This document shows, piece after piece, positions 25,921 through 34,559 of a stretch of 64,000 nt of DNA. Source of the stretch: Paracoccus tegillarcae (GTDB lineage: Bacteria > Pseudomonadota > Alphaproteobacteria > Rhodobacterales > Rhodobacteraceae); assembly GCF_002847305.1 (NCBI RefSeq), contig NZ_CP025408.1:1509001-1573000 (forward strand), given 5' to 3'. The number at the start of each line of letters is the position of its first letter. The stretch's first letter is position 1. The translations under genes and the position numbers were made by a program. The notes beneath the pieces were generated by a model, which did no database searches, was not told the origin of the DNA, and saw nothing but the letters and a program-made list of their open reading frames with translations.

Positions 25921-26952
25921 ATGAACATCATCTACGGTACCAATAATAACGACATCATGTTTGCGACTGACGGGTCCGACTGGATCGACAGTCTTCTGGG
26001 GATCGACGTCATTCATGGCGGCGGTGGCAAAGATGTCTATACCGTCGCGGCGGATGGGCTGCAGAAGGTCTTTCAGGACTTTCAGGACGGTAGCGATCTG
26101 ATCGACCTGCGCGGCGCGGGAATCAACAGTTTCGATGAGTTGACGCTTGAGGTCTTGGGCGACGACAAGGTCAAGGTGACCAACGCCGACGGCAGCCTGC
26201 AGGTTTTTGTCCAGGCCGTTGATGGCGAGCCGTTGACCGTCGATGCGACCGATTTCATCTATGCTGATACGCCGGTCATCGAGTATTCGCGCTGTTTCGA
26301 TTCGGTGAATGTTGGCAGCAACGAGTATGCGGTCCACCTGGGAAATGGTGGCAATAATTGGCTGAACCTCAAGCAGCTTGTGCGCGGCGCTGATACCGCA
26401 CGCGAGGGCGCGCTGGTTGAAATGGATGACGATGCCCTCGGGAACGGCACCTTTACCATCAAGGGCGTGACCCAGCATTTCTTCGATTTCAGCAACGTCC
26501 GCGGCACCAATGGTCAGGACACCATTCACGGTGACCAGCAGGACAACAACCTTGTCGGGCTGGGCAATGCCGACCGCATTTATGGCGGCGACGGCGATGA
26601 TCGCATCTTTGGCAACAGCGGCACTGACCGTCTGTTTGGTGACGATGGCGATGATATTATCAATGGCGGCACCGGCTATGACCTGCTGCGCGGCGGCGAG
26701 GGTGCGGATACGTTCGTTTTTGTCAGCTATGACAACCGCACGGACGTTGTGTTCGACTATGAAGACGGCACCGATATGCTGGATATTTCGCAGTGGGGCG
26801 TGACCAGCGTTGACGATCTGGAAATCACCCAGCTCAGCGCGGGGCGCCTGCGGATCGAATTGCCTTCCGAGGGTCTGGGCTTCGAGCTGCGCTCGGAAGA
26901 TGGTCCTCTTAGCCCAAGCGATATGGACAACGGCGACTTCATCTTCGTTTGA
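25921..26952 (+). CDS. RTX-type calcium-binding protein 1
   Basis: The 343-residue protein lacks a Sec signal. It has an N-terminal glycine/aspartate motif (IYGTNNND, VIHGGGGKDVYTV), a middle domain, and a block of RTX nonapeptides at about residues 195-270 (GGxGxDxUx type, such as YGGDGDDRIFG). It ends with the DFIFV-like hydrophobic C-terminus seen in type I secretion substrates. Repeats probably form a calcium beta-roll after export. GGAGG lies 10 bases before the ATG. No type I secretion genes are nearby. A paralogue follows at 27130. Confidence 0.85.
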   Translation: MNIIYGTNNNDIMFATDGSDWIDSLLGIDVIHGGGGKDVYTVAADGLQKVFQDFQDGSDLIDLRGAGINSFDELTLEVLGDDKVKVTNADGSLQVFVQAVDGEPLTVDATDFIYADTPVIEYSRCFDSVNVGSNEYAVHLGNGGNNWLNLKQLVRGADTAREGALVEMDDDALGNGTFTIKGVTQHFFDFSNVRGTNGQDTIHGDQQDNNLVGLGNADRIYGGDGDDRIFGNSGTDRLFGDDGDDIINGGTGYDLLRGGEGADTFVFVSYDNRTDVVFDYEDGTDMLDISQWGVTSVDDLEITQLSAGRLRIELPSEGLGFELRSEDGPLSPSDMDNGDFIFV

Positions 26953-26966
26953 TCACAACGCTGGCG

Positions 26967-26996
26967 ATGGCGTGCTCTCGGGCACGCCATTTGTCT
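26967..26996 (+). terminator. Terminator-like hairpin between the RTX genes
   Basis: A perfect 9-base stem (26967-26975 with 26982-26990, 6-base loop) starts 15 bases after the RTX1 stop and is followed by the T-rich TTGTCTT. It probably ends RTX1 transcription, so RTX2 may have its own promoter in the remaining 130 bases. Confidence 0.55.
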
Positions 26997-27129
26997 TGGC
27001 GAATATTTGCCCAAAGAATGAGACAAATGTGCACGTGTAAGGCGGGTTGCCGCCGATGCCGTGTTTGTGGCTGTCTATACGAATGGGTTTACGCTAGATC
27101 AGCTGGCGAAATGAACAGGGCTGATCGAC

Positions 27130-28167
27130 ATGAACTATATTTACGGAACCAGCGGAAATGACAATCTGATTTCGCGCCCGACGCCTGGTCCAGACATCGT
27201 CATCGGTAACGGTGGCGCTGACGTCCTTTGGGCGGGTGAAGGAAAAGACATATTTGTCATCGACGCGGATGACATAAAAGAATTCATTTATGACTTTGAA
27301 GATGGGCGCGATCTGATCGACCTCCGCGAAGTCGGAGTCGCAAATTATCAGCAACTGATCGAACTATACCAGTACGATACAGATATCGTCGAGACGACGG
27401 TCGGCCCGTTGCGCTTGTATGTGAATTTGAAGGACAATCATGAAGGTCGCGTCGATCTCGACCCGACCGATTTCATTTTGACCAACACGCCTGTCTACGA
27501 ATACTCCGATGGCGCTGACTATGTCTCGCTGACCGAGAACGTCTATTCCGTCTATTTCGGAAATGGCGGCTATAACAAACTTGAGCTCAATCAGCTGGAA
27601 ATCGGCCCGGACCGTGAGGGTGCTGAACTGATCATGGACACTGGTATCTATGCGACCGGAAAGTTTGTGCTGGATGGCGTAACTCACCATTTCTTCGATT
27701 TCCGTTCGTTCACGGGGACGATCGGAAACGACTGGCTTATCGGAAATGGCCAGGCGAACGTAATCGAGGGCGAGATCGGTAATGACGTCATCGGTGGCAG
27801 AGGCGGCGACGACATTCTGCATGGCAATTATGGCCGCGATTGGCTGGTCGGCGACTATGGCGACGACACGCTTTCAGGCGGACATGATCGCGACGTATTG
27901 GTAGGCGGTCCGGGCGCAGACGTCTTTGTCTTCATCGAGGGCGATAAGTTTTCAGATGTGGTTCGCGATTTCGATGATGGCGTGGACAGGCTTGATATCT
28001 CGGCTTGGGGCGTGGAAAGCCGCAGCGAATTGTCATTCACCAACAATGGCGATGGCTCAGTTACCGTGATCTACGATGAGGGTGATGTCAGCTTTATCGT
28101 GCGAAGCTTGGATGGCGACGCGCTGGATGCGTCGCAACTGGGCGGCGACGACTTCATCTTCGCCTGA
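27130..28167 (+). CDS. RTX-type calcium-binding protein 2 (paralogue)
   Basis: This 345-residue paralogue of the preceding gene has the same plan: IYGTSGND N-terminus, the DFEDGRDLIDLR and EYSDGADYVSL segments, a GVTHHFFDF motif, RTX repeats from about residue 196 (GGRGGDDILHG and similar) and a DDFIFA end. The repeat block starts at almost exactly the same residue as in the first copy, showing an old tandem duplication. The sequences have diverged well, so both are probably used. Export by an unlinked type I secretion system is likely but not shown. Confidence 0.85.
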   Translation: MNYIYGTSGNDNLISRPTPGPDIVIGNGGADVLWAGEGKDIFVIDADDIKEFIYDFEDGRDLIDLREVGVANYQQLIELYQYDTDIVETTVGPLRLYVNLKDNHEGRVDLDPTDFILTNTPVYEYSDGADYVSLTENVYSVYFGNGGYNKLELNQLEIGPDREGAELIMDTGIYATGKFVLDGVTHHFFDFRSFTGTIGNDWLIGNGQANVIEGEIGNDVIGGRGGDDILHGNYGRDWLVGDYGDDTLSGGHDRDVLVGGPGADVFVFIEGDKFSDVVRDFDDGVDRLDISAWGVESRSELSFTNNGDGSVTVIYDEGDVSFIVRSLDGDALDASQLGGDDFIFA

Positions 28168-28190
28168 GCGTACATTCCGCAACCCACACT

Positions 28191-28225
28191 AAAAAAACCC
28201 GCCAGAAGCGATTCTGGCGGGTTTT
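28191..28225. terminator. Bidirectional terminator between RTX2 and aglK
   Basis: A perfect 10-base stem (28198-28207 with 28212-28221, 4-base loop) has an A-tract on its left (28191-28197) and a T-tract on its right (28222-28225). It can work in both directions, ending RTX2 from the left and the agl operon from the right. Confidence 0.9.
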
Positions 28226-28246
28226 CTGATTTGTGTCCTGGTTCGA

Positions 28247-29341
28247 TCAGTCGCGATACAGCAGCGACCGGCCTTCGTGGAACAGGTGCATGGATTGCGG
28301 ATCCGCTGTCAGTCGCACGCTTTTCCCGGTCATGCCTGTCTGAATGCCCGGCAGTTTGGCGATGACGGGTGATTTGTTTTCCGCATCGTTGGTGCCAAAG
28401 TAATATAGCGTGACCTCGCCCAGAGCTTCGGTCAGATCGACCACGCCTTCGAATACGGCTTCACCTTCGGCCAGACGCATATCTTCGGGGCGGGCACCGA
28501 CATTGACGACCATTCCCTCGTCGCCCGGACGGGTCGGGATGGCCACATGCGCCACGCCGCCACCGTCCAGATTGACCACTGTGGTTTCGCCGACCTCGGC
28601 CACCTTGCCGGGCAGCAGGTTCATCGCCGGGCTGCCGATGAACTGTGCGACGAATTCGGTCATCGGGCGTTCATACAGATCCAACGGCGCGCCGACCTGC
28701 GCGATGCCGCCGCCGGCCAGCACAACGATGCGGTCGGCCAGCGTCATGGCTTCGGTCTGGTCATGGGTCACATAGATCATCGTGCGATCGGGCATCGAGG
28801 CCTTGAGTTGCGCGATCTCGATCCGGGTCGCGACACGCAACGCGGCATCCAGGTTCGAAAGCGGTTCATCGAACAGATAGACCTTGGGGTCACGCACAAT
28901 GGCGCGGCCGATGGCGACGCGTTGCCTCTGACCGCCTGACAGGGCCTTGGGCAGCCGGTCCAGATAGGGCGTCAGTTGCAACATCTTGCCGGCGCGGTCG
29001 GTTGCTTCCTTGATCTCAGCGGCGGATTTGCCGGCGATCTTGAGGGCAAAGGCCATATTGTCGCGCACGGTCATATGCGGATAAAGCGCATAGGATTGAA
29101 ACACCATCGCGATGCCGCGCTGGCTGGGCGGGATGTCATTCATCACCTCGCCCCCGATCTGCAGCGTTCCGCCAGAGATCTGCTCGAGCCCCGCGATCAT
29201 TCGCAACAACGTTGACTTGCCGCAACCCGATGGGCCGACAAAGACGATGAACTCGCCTGATGTGATGTCCAGATCAATATCGCGAAGCACATTGACGTCG
29301 CCATATGATTTGGCGACCCCGGTCAAGTTTAGATCAGCCAT
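28247..29341 (-). CDS. aglK: Alpha-glucoside ABC transporter ATPase AglK
   Basis: This is a MalK/UgpC-type ATPase (364 residues) with Walker A GPSGCGKST, signature LSGGQRQRVAIGRAIV, Walker B KVYLFDEPLSNLDA and a C-terminal TOBE regulatory domain. It is the last gene of aglEFGAK, matching the rhizobial alpha-glucoside (trehalose, sucrose, maltose) importer. I chose the ATG at 29341 because its protein begins directly with the ABC fold. A longer frame to 29506 overlaps aglA. Confidence 0.92.
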   Translation of the reverse strand: MADLNLTGVAKSYGDVNVLRDIDLDITSGEFIVFVGPSGCGKSTLLRMIAGLEQISGGTLQIGGEVMNDIPPSQRGIAMVFQSYALYPHMTVRDNMAFALKIAGKSAAEIKEATDRAGKMLQLTPYLDRLPKALSGGQRQRVAIGRAIVRDPKVYLFDEPLSNLDAALRVATRIEIAQLKASMPDRTMIYVTHDQTEAMTLADRIVVLAGGGIAQVGAPLDLYERPMTEFVAQFIGSPAMNLLPGKVAEVGETTVVNLDGGGVAHVAIPTRPGDEGMVVNVGARPEDMRLAEGEAVFEGVVDLTEALGEVTLYYFGTNDAENKSPVIAKLPGIQTGMTGKSVRLTADPQSMHLFHEGRSLLYRD

Positions 29342-29357
29342 TATCCGTCCCCCCTTT

Positions 29358-30896
29358 TTATTCCTCGGTAATATCGACTTGCCAAGGCTCCATTCCGGCG
29401 GCGCGGCCGTCGGAAAGATTTGCCCTGACCAACACGCTGCCATCGCCCGTGCTGCGCTGAAATGACAGGATCGGCCCATCCGCGCGCGTTCCTGTCTGAT
29501 CGCCATGGCGAAGCGCCGGATGCTTGTGGCGCAGCTCTATGGCCCAGCGGTAGTGGTTCAGCATCGAGCCCGCCTGATGGTCCTGTTCGGACGCCGCCAG
29601 ATGGCGATGTTCCGGCGGTATCGGCAGCCAGGGCCGAGTCGATGAAAAGCCGCTGTGATCGTTGGTATTGGTATCCCAGACCATCGGGGTCCGGGCGCCG
29701 TCGCGGCCCTTGTATTCGGGCCAGAACTCGATGCCGTAGGGATCTTGCAGATCCTCAAAGGCGATTTCGGCCTCGGGCAGGCCAAGTTCTTCGCCCTGAT
29801 AGATGCAGATCGACCCCTGCAGGCACATCAGCACGGTGCAATAGGCCTTGGCGGCCGTGTCGCTGAGGTTCCAGCGCGTGATGTGACGCGTTACGTCGTG
29901 GTTCGACAGCGCCCAGCAAGGCCAGCCCTCGGGCGCGCGTCGTGCCTTTTCGTCGAACACATCCGTGATGCGCTGCGCCGTCAGATTGTCGCCCGACAGG
30001 AAGTCGAAGACATAGGACATCTGCACGCGCTTATTGCCCTGCGTGTATTCCTCGAGCAATTCCCAGGCCCTTTCGCTGTCGCCGATTTCGCCGACGGCGG
30101 CTGCGCCCTTGGTGTCCATGACGCCGCGCAGCTTTTCCAGGAACACCAGGTTCTCGGGCTGTGATTTGTCGTATTTGTGGCTCTGGTGGTTATACGGATT
30201 GACCGCCGGCGCGGTATCCGACCTGCGCTGATCCAGCGGCAGCGCCGGGTTGTCGCGGAACTGGGCGTCGTGGAAATAGAAGTTCAGCGTATCCAGCCGG
30301 AACCCGTCCACCCCCCTGTCCATCCAGAAGCGCACCACATCCAGCAATGCCTCTTGCACATCGGGATTGTGAAAGTTCAGGTCGGGCTGCTCTTTCAGGA
30401 AGTTGTGCAGGTAATATTGCTCGCGCGCCGCGTTCCATTGCCATGCGCTGCCACCAAAGATCGACAGCCAGTTGGTCGGCGCCGTGCCGTCAGGCTTGGG
30501 ATCTGCCCAGACATACCAGTCCGCCTTGGGATTATCGCGCGAGGTCTTGCTTTGCTGAAACCAGGCATGCTGGTCCGAGGTGTGCGACAGAACCAGGTCG
30601 ATCATGACCTTGATGCCAAAGCGATGTGCCCGTGCGATGATCTCGTCGAAATCCTCCATCCGGCCAAAGATCGGGTCGACGCCGCGATAGTCGCTGACGT
30701 CATAGCCGAAATCCTTCATCGGGCTGGTGAAAAAGGGCGAGATCCAGATCGCATCCACGCCCAGAGACGCGATGTGGTCCAGCCTTTGGGCAATGCCCTG
30801 CAGGTCGCCACCTCCGTCACCGGTCGTATCTTGATAGCTGCGCGGATAGATCTGATAGATCACCGCACCTTTCCACCAGTCGTCTGATTTAACCAT
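29358..30896 (-). CDS. aglA: Alpha-glucosidase AglA (GH13)
   Basis: This glycoside hydrolase family 13 enzyme (512 residues, cytoplasmic, no signal peptide) hydrolyses imported alpha-glucosides. Visible motifs are YQIYPRSYQD near the start, DLVLSHTSDQH, the nucleophile aspartate in GFRLDTLNF, an acid/base glutamate in GEIGDSE, and LSNHDVTRH. The calcium-loop segment reads GDGGGDLQG where GDGIGDL is commoner. It sits between aglG and aglK, 3 bases from the former and 16 from the latter. Confidence 0.93.
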   Translation of the reverse strand: MVKSDDWWKGAVIYQIYPRSYQDTTGDGGGDLQGIAQRLDHIASLGVDAIWISPFFTSPMKDFGYDVSDYRGVDPIFGRMEDFDEIIARAHRFGIKVMIDLVLSHTSDQHAWFQQSKTSRDNPKADWYVWADPKPDGTAPTNWLSIFGGSAWQWNAAREQYYLHNFLKEQPDLNFHNPDVQEALLDVVRFWMDRGVDGFRLDTLNFYFHDAQFRDNPALPLDQRRSDTAPAVNPYNHQSHKYDKSQPENLVFLEKLRGVMDTKGAAAVGEIGDSERAWELLEEYTQGNKRVQMSYVFDFLSGDNLTAQRITDVFDEKARRAPEGWPCWALSNHDVTRHITRWNLSDTAAKAYCTVLMCLQGSICIYQGEELGLPEAEIAFEDLQDPYGIEFWPEYKGRDGARTPMVWDTNTNDHSGFSSTRPWLPIPPEHRHLAASEQDHQAGSMLNHYRWAIELRHKHPALRHGDQTGTRADGPILSFQRSTGDGSVLVRANLSDGRAAGMEPWQVDITEE

Positions 30897-30899
30897 GGA

Positions 30900-32033
30900 T
30901 CAGCCGCCCTTTACCGAGCCGGCAAGCAGGCCGCGCACCAGGTATCGCTGCATCGCAAAGAAGACCAACAGCGGCACAAGGATGCTGATAAAGGCCGACG
31001 TCGCCAGAATTTCCCATTCGCCCCCGCGAGAGCCCATCATCTCGCGCAGCATGGCTGTCATGACCAGCTGTTCACGGGTGTTGCCCAGAAAGACGGTGGC
31101 AACCAGCAGGTCGTTCCATGTCCACAGGAACTGGAAGATCGCGAAAGAGGCCAGCGCAGGGAAGGACAGCGGCAGGATGATGCGGCGAAAGATCTGGAAT
31201 TCGGTCGCGCCGTCGACGCGGGCGCTTTCGATCACCTCGCGCGGCAGCCCGGCCATATAGTTTCGCAGCAGATAGATCGCCAGCGGCAGACCAAAGCCGG
31301 TATGGGCAAGCCATATCCCCAGATAGCCCTTTCCGATGCCGATCTCGTTATGCAGCCGCAGCAGCGGGATCAGCGCCACTTGCAGCGGCACGACCAGCAG
31401 CCCGACCACCGCGGCCAGCAGCAGCGACCTGCCGGGAAATGGCATCCACGCCAGCGCATAGGCCGCAAAGGCCGCAATCAGGATCGGAATGATCGTCGCC
31501 GGGATTGTCACCGTCATCGTGTTCATGAAGGCGCGGCCCAGCCCGTCAGCGGTCAGCACGCGGCGATAATTGTCGACGGTGAACTTCGCCGGGACCTCGG
31601 TCGTGGTAAAGATCCGCTCGCCCCGCGAGATGTCGAAGGGTTGAGGCGAGGTCAGCCGATAGTTGCCGTCCTCGGCCACCGTCAGTTCCCAGTTCTCATC
31701 GATGGTCGTGCTGGCGCCGGGTTCGAATTCATCCGGGCTGCGGGCGGATGTGCCCCAGGCCGTCAGGCTTTGGCCTTCGGCGAGGACATTGCCCTCCAGC
31801 ACATACATTCCGTCCACCTGTGCGGCGTCGTCGCTCGTGCCGGTGCGGACAAAGCCTGTCTGCTCGGAGGCCGAGAATGACTGCCACCATCCCGAGGTCG
31901 AGATTTGATCGCGATCACGGAATGACGACACAAACAGACCAAGTGTCGGGATTGTCCATAGCAACACCAGCAAGAAGGCCGCGATGTTGACCGCCCAGGT
32001 GAGCGAGGATTTTTGTCCAGCCATGCCTTCCAT
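30900..32033 (-). CDS. aglG: Alpha-glucoside ABC transporter permease AglG
   Basis: This MalG-type permease (377 residues) carries a large periplasmic insertion of about 120 residues between the first two membrane helices, a feature of AglG proteins. The EAA loop is ESARVDGATEFQIFRRIILP. The ATG at 32033 overlaps the aglF stop; a second ATG at 32024 is also possible. It pairs with AglF to form the membrane channel. Confidence 0.9.
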   Translation of the reverse strand: MEGMAGQKSSLTWAVNIAAFLLVLLWTIPTLGLFVSSFRDRDQISTSGWWQSFSASEQTGFVRTGTSDDAAQVDGMYVLEGNVLAEGQSLTAWGTSARSPDEFEPGASTTIDENWELTVAEDGNYRLTSPQPFDISRGERIFTTTEVPAKFTVDNYRRVLTADGLGRAFMNTMTVTIPATIIPILIAAFAAYALAWMPFPGRSLLLAAVVGLLVVPLQVALIPLLRLHNEIGIGKGYLGIWLAHTGFGLPLAIYLLRNYMAGLPREVIESARVDGATEFQIFRRIILPLSFPALASFAIFQFLWTWNDLLVATVFLGNTREQLVMTAMLREMMGSRGGEWEILATSAFISILVPLLVFFAMQRYLVRGLLAGSVKGG

Positions 32034-33025
32034 CAGCGTGCCTCCTTGCGCAGGTTGATGATGTTCCAGACCATGATCGGGGTGACCAGCAGCATCAGCA
32101 CGATCACAATGGCCGAGCCGCGTCCCGCGTCGTTCGCGCGGAACGACCAGTCATACATCAGGTTCGCCAGAACCTGCGTGCCCCATTGGCCGTTGGTCAT
32201 GACGAAGACGATGTCAAAGACCTTCAGAACGGTGATGGTGATTGTCGTCCAGACAACGGCGATCGTGCCCATGATCTGTGGTACCTTGATCTTGAAAAAG
32301 ACCTGCCAGGGCGATGCGCCGTCCAGAATGGCGGCCTCGATGGTTTCCTCGGGAATGCCGCGCAGGGCAGCCGACAGGATGACCATGGCAAAGCCGGTCT
32401 GAATCCAGACGAGGACGATCATCAGGAAGAAGTTGTTCCACGGGATCAGCGTCAGCCAGACCTTCGGGTCGCCGCCAAGCGAGGTGACGATCGCGTTCAG
32501 CAGGCCGATCTGCGTCTCGCCTGATTCGCGGTATTCATAGATGAACTTCCAGATGACACCGGCGCCGACAAAGCTGATGGCCATGGGCATGAAGATCAGC
32601 GATTTGCCGAAATTTCCCCATTTGATCCGGTCGGTCAGCTGTGCCGCGACCAGTCCGAACAGCGTCGACAGGGCGGGCACGATCAACAGCCAGAACAGGT
32701 TGTTGCGCATCGATTCCCGGAACTTGGCGTCGCCCATCAGCCAGGTATAGTTCGCACCGCCGACAAAGCGGCTGCCATCCGCGTTATGCATCGATGCCCA
32801 GAAACTGCCGATTACGGGATAAACCAGATAGATCGACAGAAACAGGATCGCGGGTCCCAGAAACAGCCATGGCCGGATCTGGCTGGCCCTTCTGATATTA
32901 TCCCCGGCCTTTGGGCCGCGCGGTGGGTAGATGCTGTCCAGCACCATGTTCGAGCCCCAGAACCACGCGACGCAACCGAATACGCCGATAATGATGGTGC
33001 TGACGGCAAGCCAAAGAAGTTCCAT
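32033..33025 (-). CDS. aglF: Alpha-glucoside ABC transporter permease AglF
   Basis: This MalF-type permease (330 residues) has an N-terminal membrane anchor, a short cytoplasmic loop and about six further helices. The EAA loop is EAAILDGASPWQVFFKIKVP. It lies between aglE (77 bases upstream) and aglG (overlapping start and stop), in the standard agl order. Confidence 0.9.
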   Translation of the reverse strand: MELLWLAVSTIIIGVFGCVAWFWGSNMVLDSIYPPRGPKAGDNIRRASQIRPWLFLGPAILFLSIYLVYPVIGSFWASMHNADGSRFVGGANYTWLMGDAKFRESMRNNLFWLLIVPALSTLFGLVAAQLTDRIKWGNFGKSLIFMPMAISFVGAGVIWKFIYEYRESGETQIGLLNAIVTSLGGDPKVWLTLIPWNNFFLMIVLVWIQTGFAMVILSAALRGIPEETIEAAILDGASPWQVFFKIKVPQIMGTIAVVWTTITITVLKVFDIVFVMTNGQWGTQVLANLMYDWSFRANDAGRGSAIVIVLMLLVTPIMVWNIINLRKEAR

Positions 33026-33102
33026 CCCCGATCCTCCCTCTTGCAGTTGACCGGCCCGCTAATCGGGCCGATCTCATGTTCAAGCCCGCATCCGGGCAGC
33101 GC

Positions 33103-34458
33103 TTAGTTCAGCGTGTCCCAGCTGCTTTGGATCGTGTCCGTCACGGATTGCGCGTCAGCGCCACCGACGAAATCGATCATCCCGGTCCAGAAGGCACCAG
33201 CACCAATCGCGGCCGGCATCAGGTCGGAACCGTCAAAGCGGAAGGTCGTGGCGTTCAGCAGAATATCGCCCATCTTCTTGGTCGTATCGCTGCCATAGGC
33301 TTCCGTGTTCGCGCCGGTATGCGGGGTCAGGAAGCCGCTTTGGGACATCCAGATTTCGTGTGCCGCTGGCGTTTGCAGAAACTCGATGAAGGCCATTGCC
33401 GCAGGGTTTTCGCTGTGAACACCGAACAGGGTGCCACCGCCAAGAACAGGCTGACCCAAAGATCCGTCGGCCTTGGCCGGGAAGTAGAAGAAATCTGCAT
33501 CGACCCCGATCTCGGTCCCCTCAGGGAAGAAGGACGGGATAAAGCTGGCCTGCCGGTGGAAATAGCAGCTGGGCGGGCTTTCAAACAGACCCTTCGGGCT
33601 GTCGCGGAAATCGGTCGAGCTGACCGATCCGACGCCGCCGGCGACAAAGTCGGGGTTCTTGGCGAACCAGCCGAACTCTTCGATCGCCGCAACGACCTTG
33701 GGATCGTTGAACGGCAGTTCGTTGGTCGTCCAGGCATCATAATCTTCGGGGCTGTTCATGCGCAGCATGAGGTCTTCAACCCAGTCTGTTGCTGGCCAGC
33801 CGGTCGCACCGCCCGAACCCAGGCCGATGCACCAGGGCGCCTCGCCATCCGCTGCGATCTGCTCGGTAACCGACTTCAGATCCTCATAGGTTTCCGGTAC
33901 GTCATAACCCAGATCTTCGAGGTTCTCAGGAACGTACCAGACCAGCGATTTCACGTCGGCCTTATACGGAAACACATAGAGATGCTCGGCGCCGTCCGGG
34001 CCCTCGTAGGTGCTGAAGTTTACCCAGCTGTCACCGGCTGCATAGTTTTCCGACAGCCAGGTCGAGGTTTCCTCGGGCAGCGGCTGCAAATGGCCCTTGC
34101 GTGCAAGGTCTGCTGCCAGACCCGGCTGCGGGTAAACGGCGATATCCGGCGGTGATCCGGCCTCGCTGTCGATGACGATCTGCTGTTCGAAACTGTCCGA
34201 GCCCGAGTAGTTCACGGTGATCCCGGTGGCATCTTCGAAATATGGCAGAATCGATGTGAACAATTCCTGGTCGGCGCCCAGCCAGGGACCAAGGACAGAC
34301 ACTTCCTGGCCTTCCATCCCGGAATGAGACGCTTTGAAATCTTCCAGACTTTGCCAGTTGATGCGGTCGTCGCTGCCCGGTTCGATTACCATTTGCGCGT
34401 GTGCGAGACCTGCTGTCAGCGCCAATGCGGCAGCCGACGTCATGAGAATTGGTTTCAT
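33103..34458 (-). CDS. aglE: Alpha-glucoside ABC transporter binding protein AglE
   Basis: This periplasmic family-1 sugar-binding protein (451 residues) has a signal peptide (about 1-21, ending AGLAHA). It shows motifs such as FSGSDSFEQQ and the W-rich C-terminal region of AglE proteins. GGGGGGAG precedes the ATG. It is the first gene of aglEFGAK; the promoter/operator lies just upstream. Confidence 0.9.
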   Translation of the reverse strand: MKPILMTSAAALALTAGLAHAQMVIEPGSDDRINWQSLEDFKASHSGMEGQEVSVLGPWLGADQELFTSILPYFEDATGITVNYSGSDSFEQQIVIDSEAGSPPDIAVYPQPGLAADLARKGHLQPLPEETSTWLSENYAAGDSWVNFSTYEGPDGAEHLYVFPYKADVKSLVWYVPENLEDLGYDVPETYEDLKSVTEQIAADGEAPWCIGLGSGGATGWPATDWVEDLMLRMNSPEDYDAWTTNELPFNDPKVVAAIEEFGWFAKNPDFVAGGVGSVSSTDFRDSPKGLFESPPSCYFHRQASFIPSFFPEGTEIGVDADFFYFPAKADGSLGQPVLGGGTLFGVHSENPAAMAFIEFLQTPAAHEIWMSQSGFLTPHTGANTEAYGSDTTKKMGDILLNATTFRFDGSDLMPAAIGAGAFWTGMIDFVGGADAQSVTDTIQSSWDTLN

Positions 34459-34514
34459 TTTTCTCCCCCCTTTTCAGGACTATTTGTGCGTGTGAAACGA
34501 CCGCGCCAACATCC

Positions 34515-34553
34515 TGTTAGCGCCAACATCGTAAACTTTCGTGAGTTTGTCAA
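34515..34553 (-). promoter_or_regulatory. agl promoter with a LacI-type operator
   Basis: On the minus strand a TTGACA (34548-34553) is followed 17 bases on by a weak -10 box (34525-34530). Over the latter lies TGTTAGCGCCAACA (34515-34528), a palindrome with one mismatched pair around a central GCGC, typical of LacI-family sites. GCGCCAACATC is directly repeated at 34503-34513 and 34520-34530. The position fits repression of agl by an AglR-like protein, but no LacI gene is in the window. Confidence 0.6.
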
Positions 34554-34559
34554 TCGTAA

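Noticed and set aside
26989..27027. A second inverted repeat (ATTTGTCT/AGACAAAT) between the RTX genes
   Set aside because: The arms are short and 22 or more bases apart; it overlaps the better terminator hairpin, so I did not list it separately.
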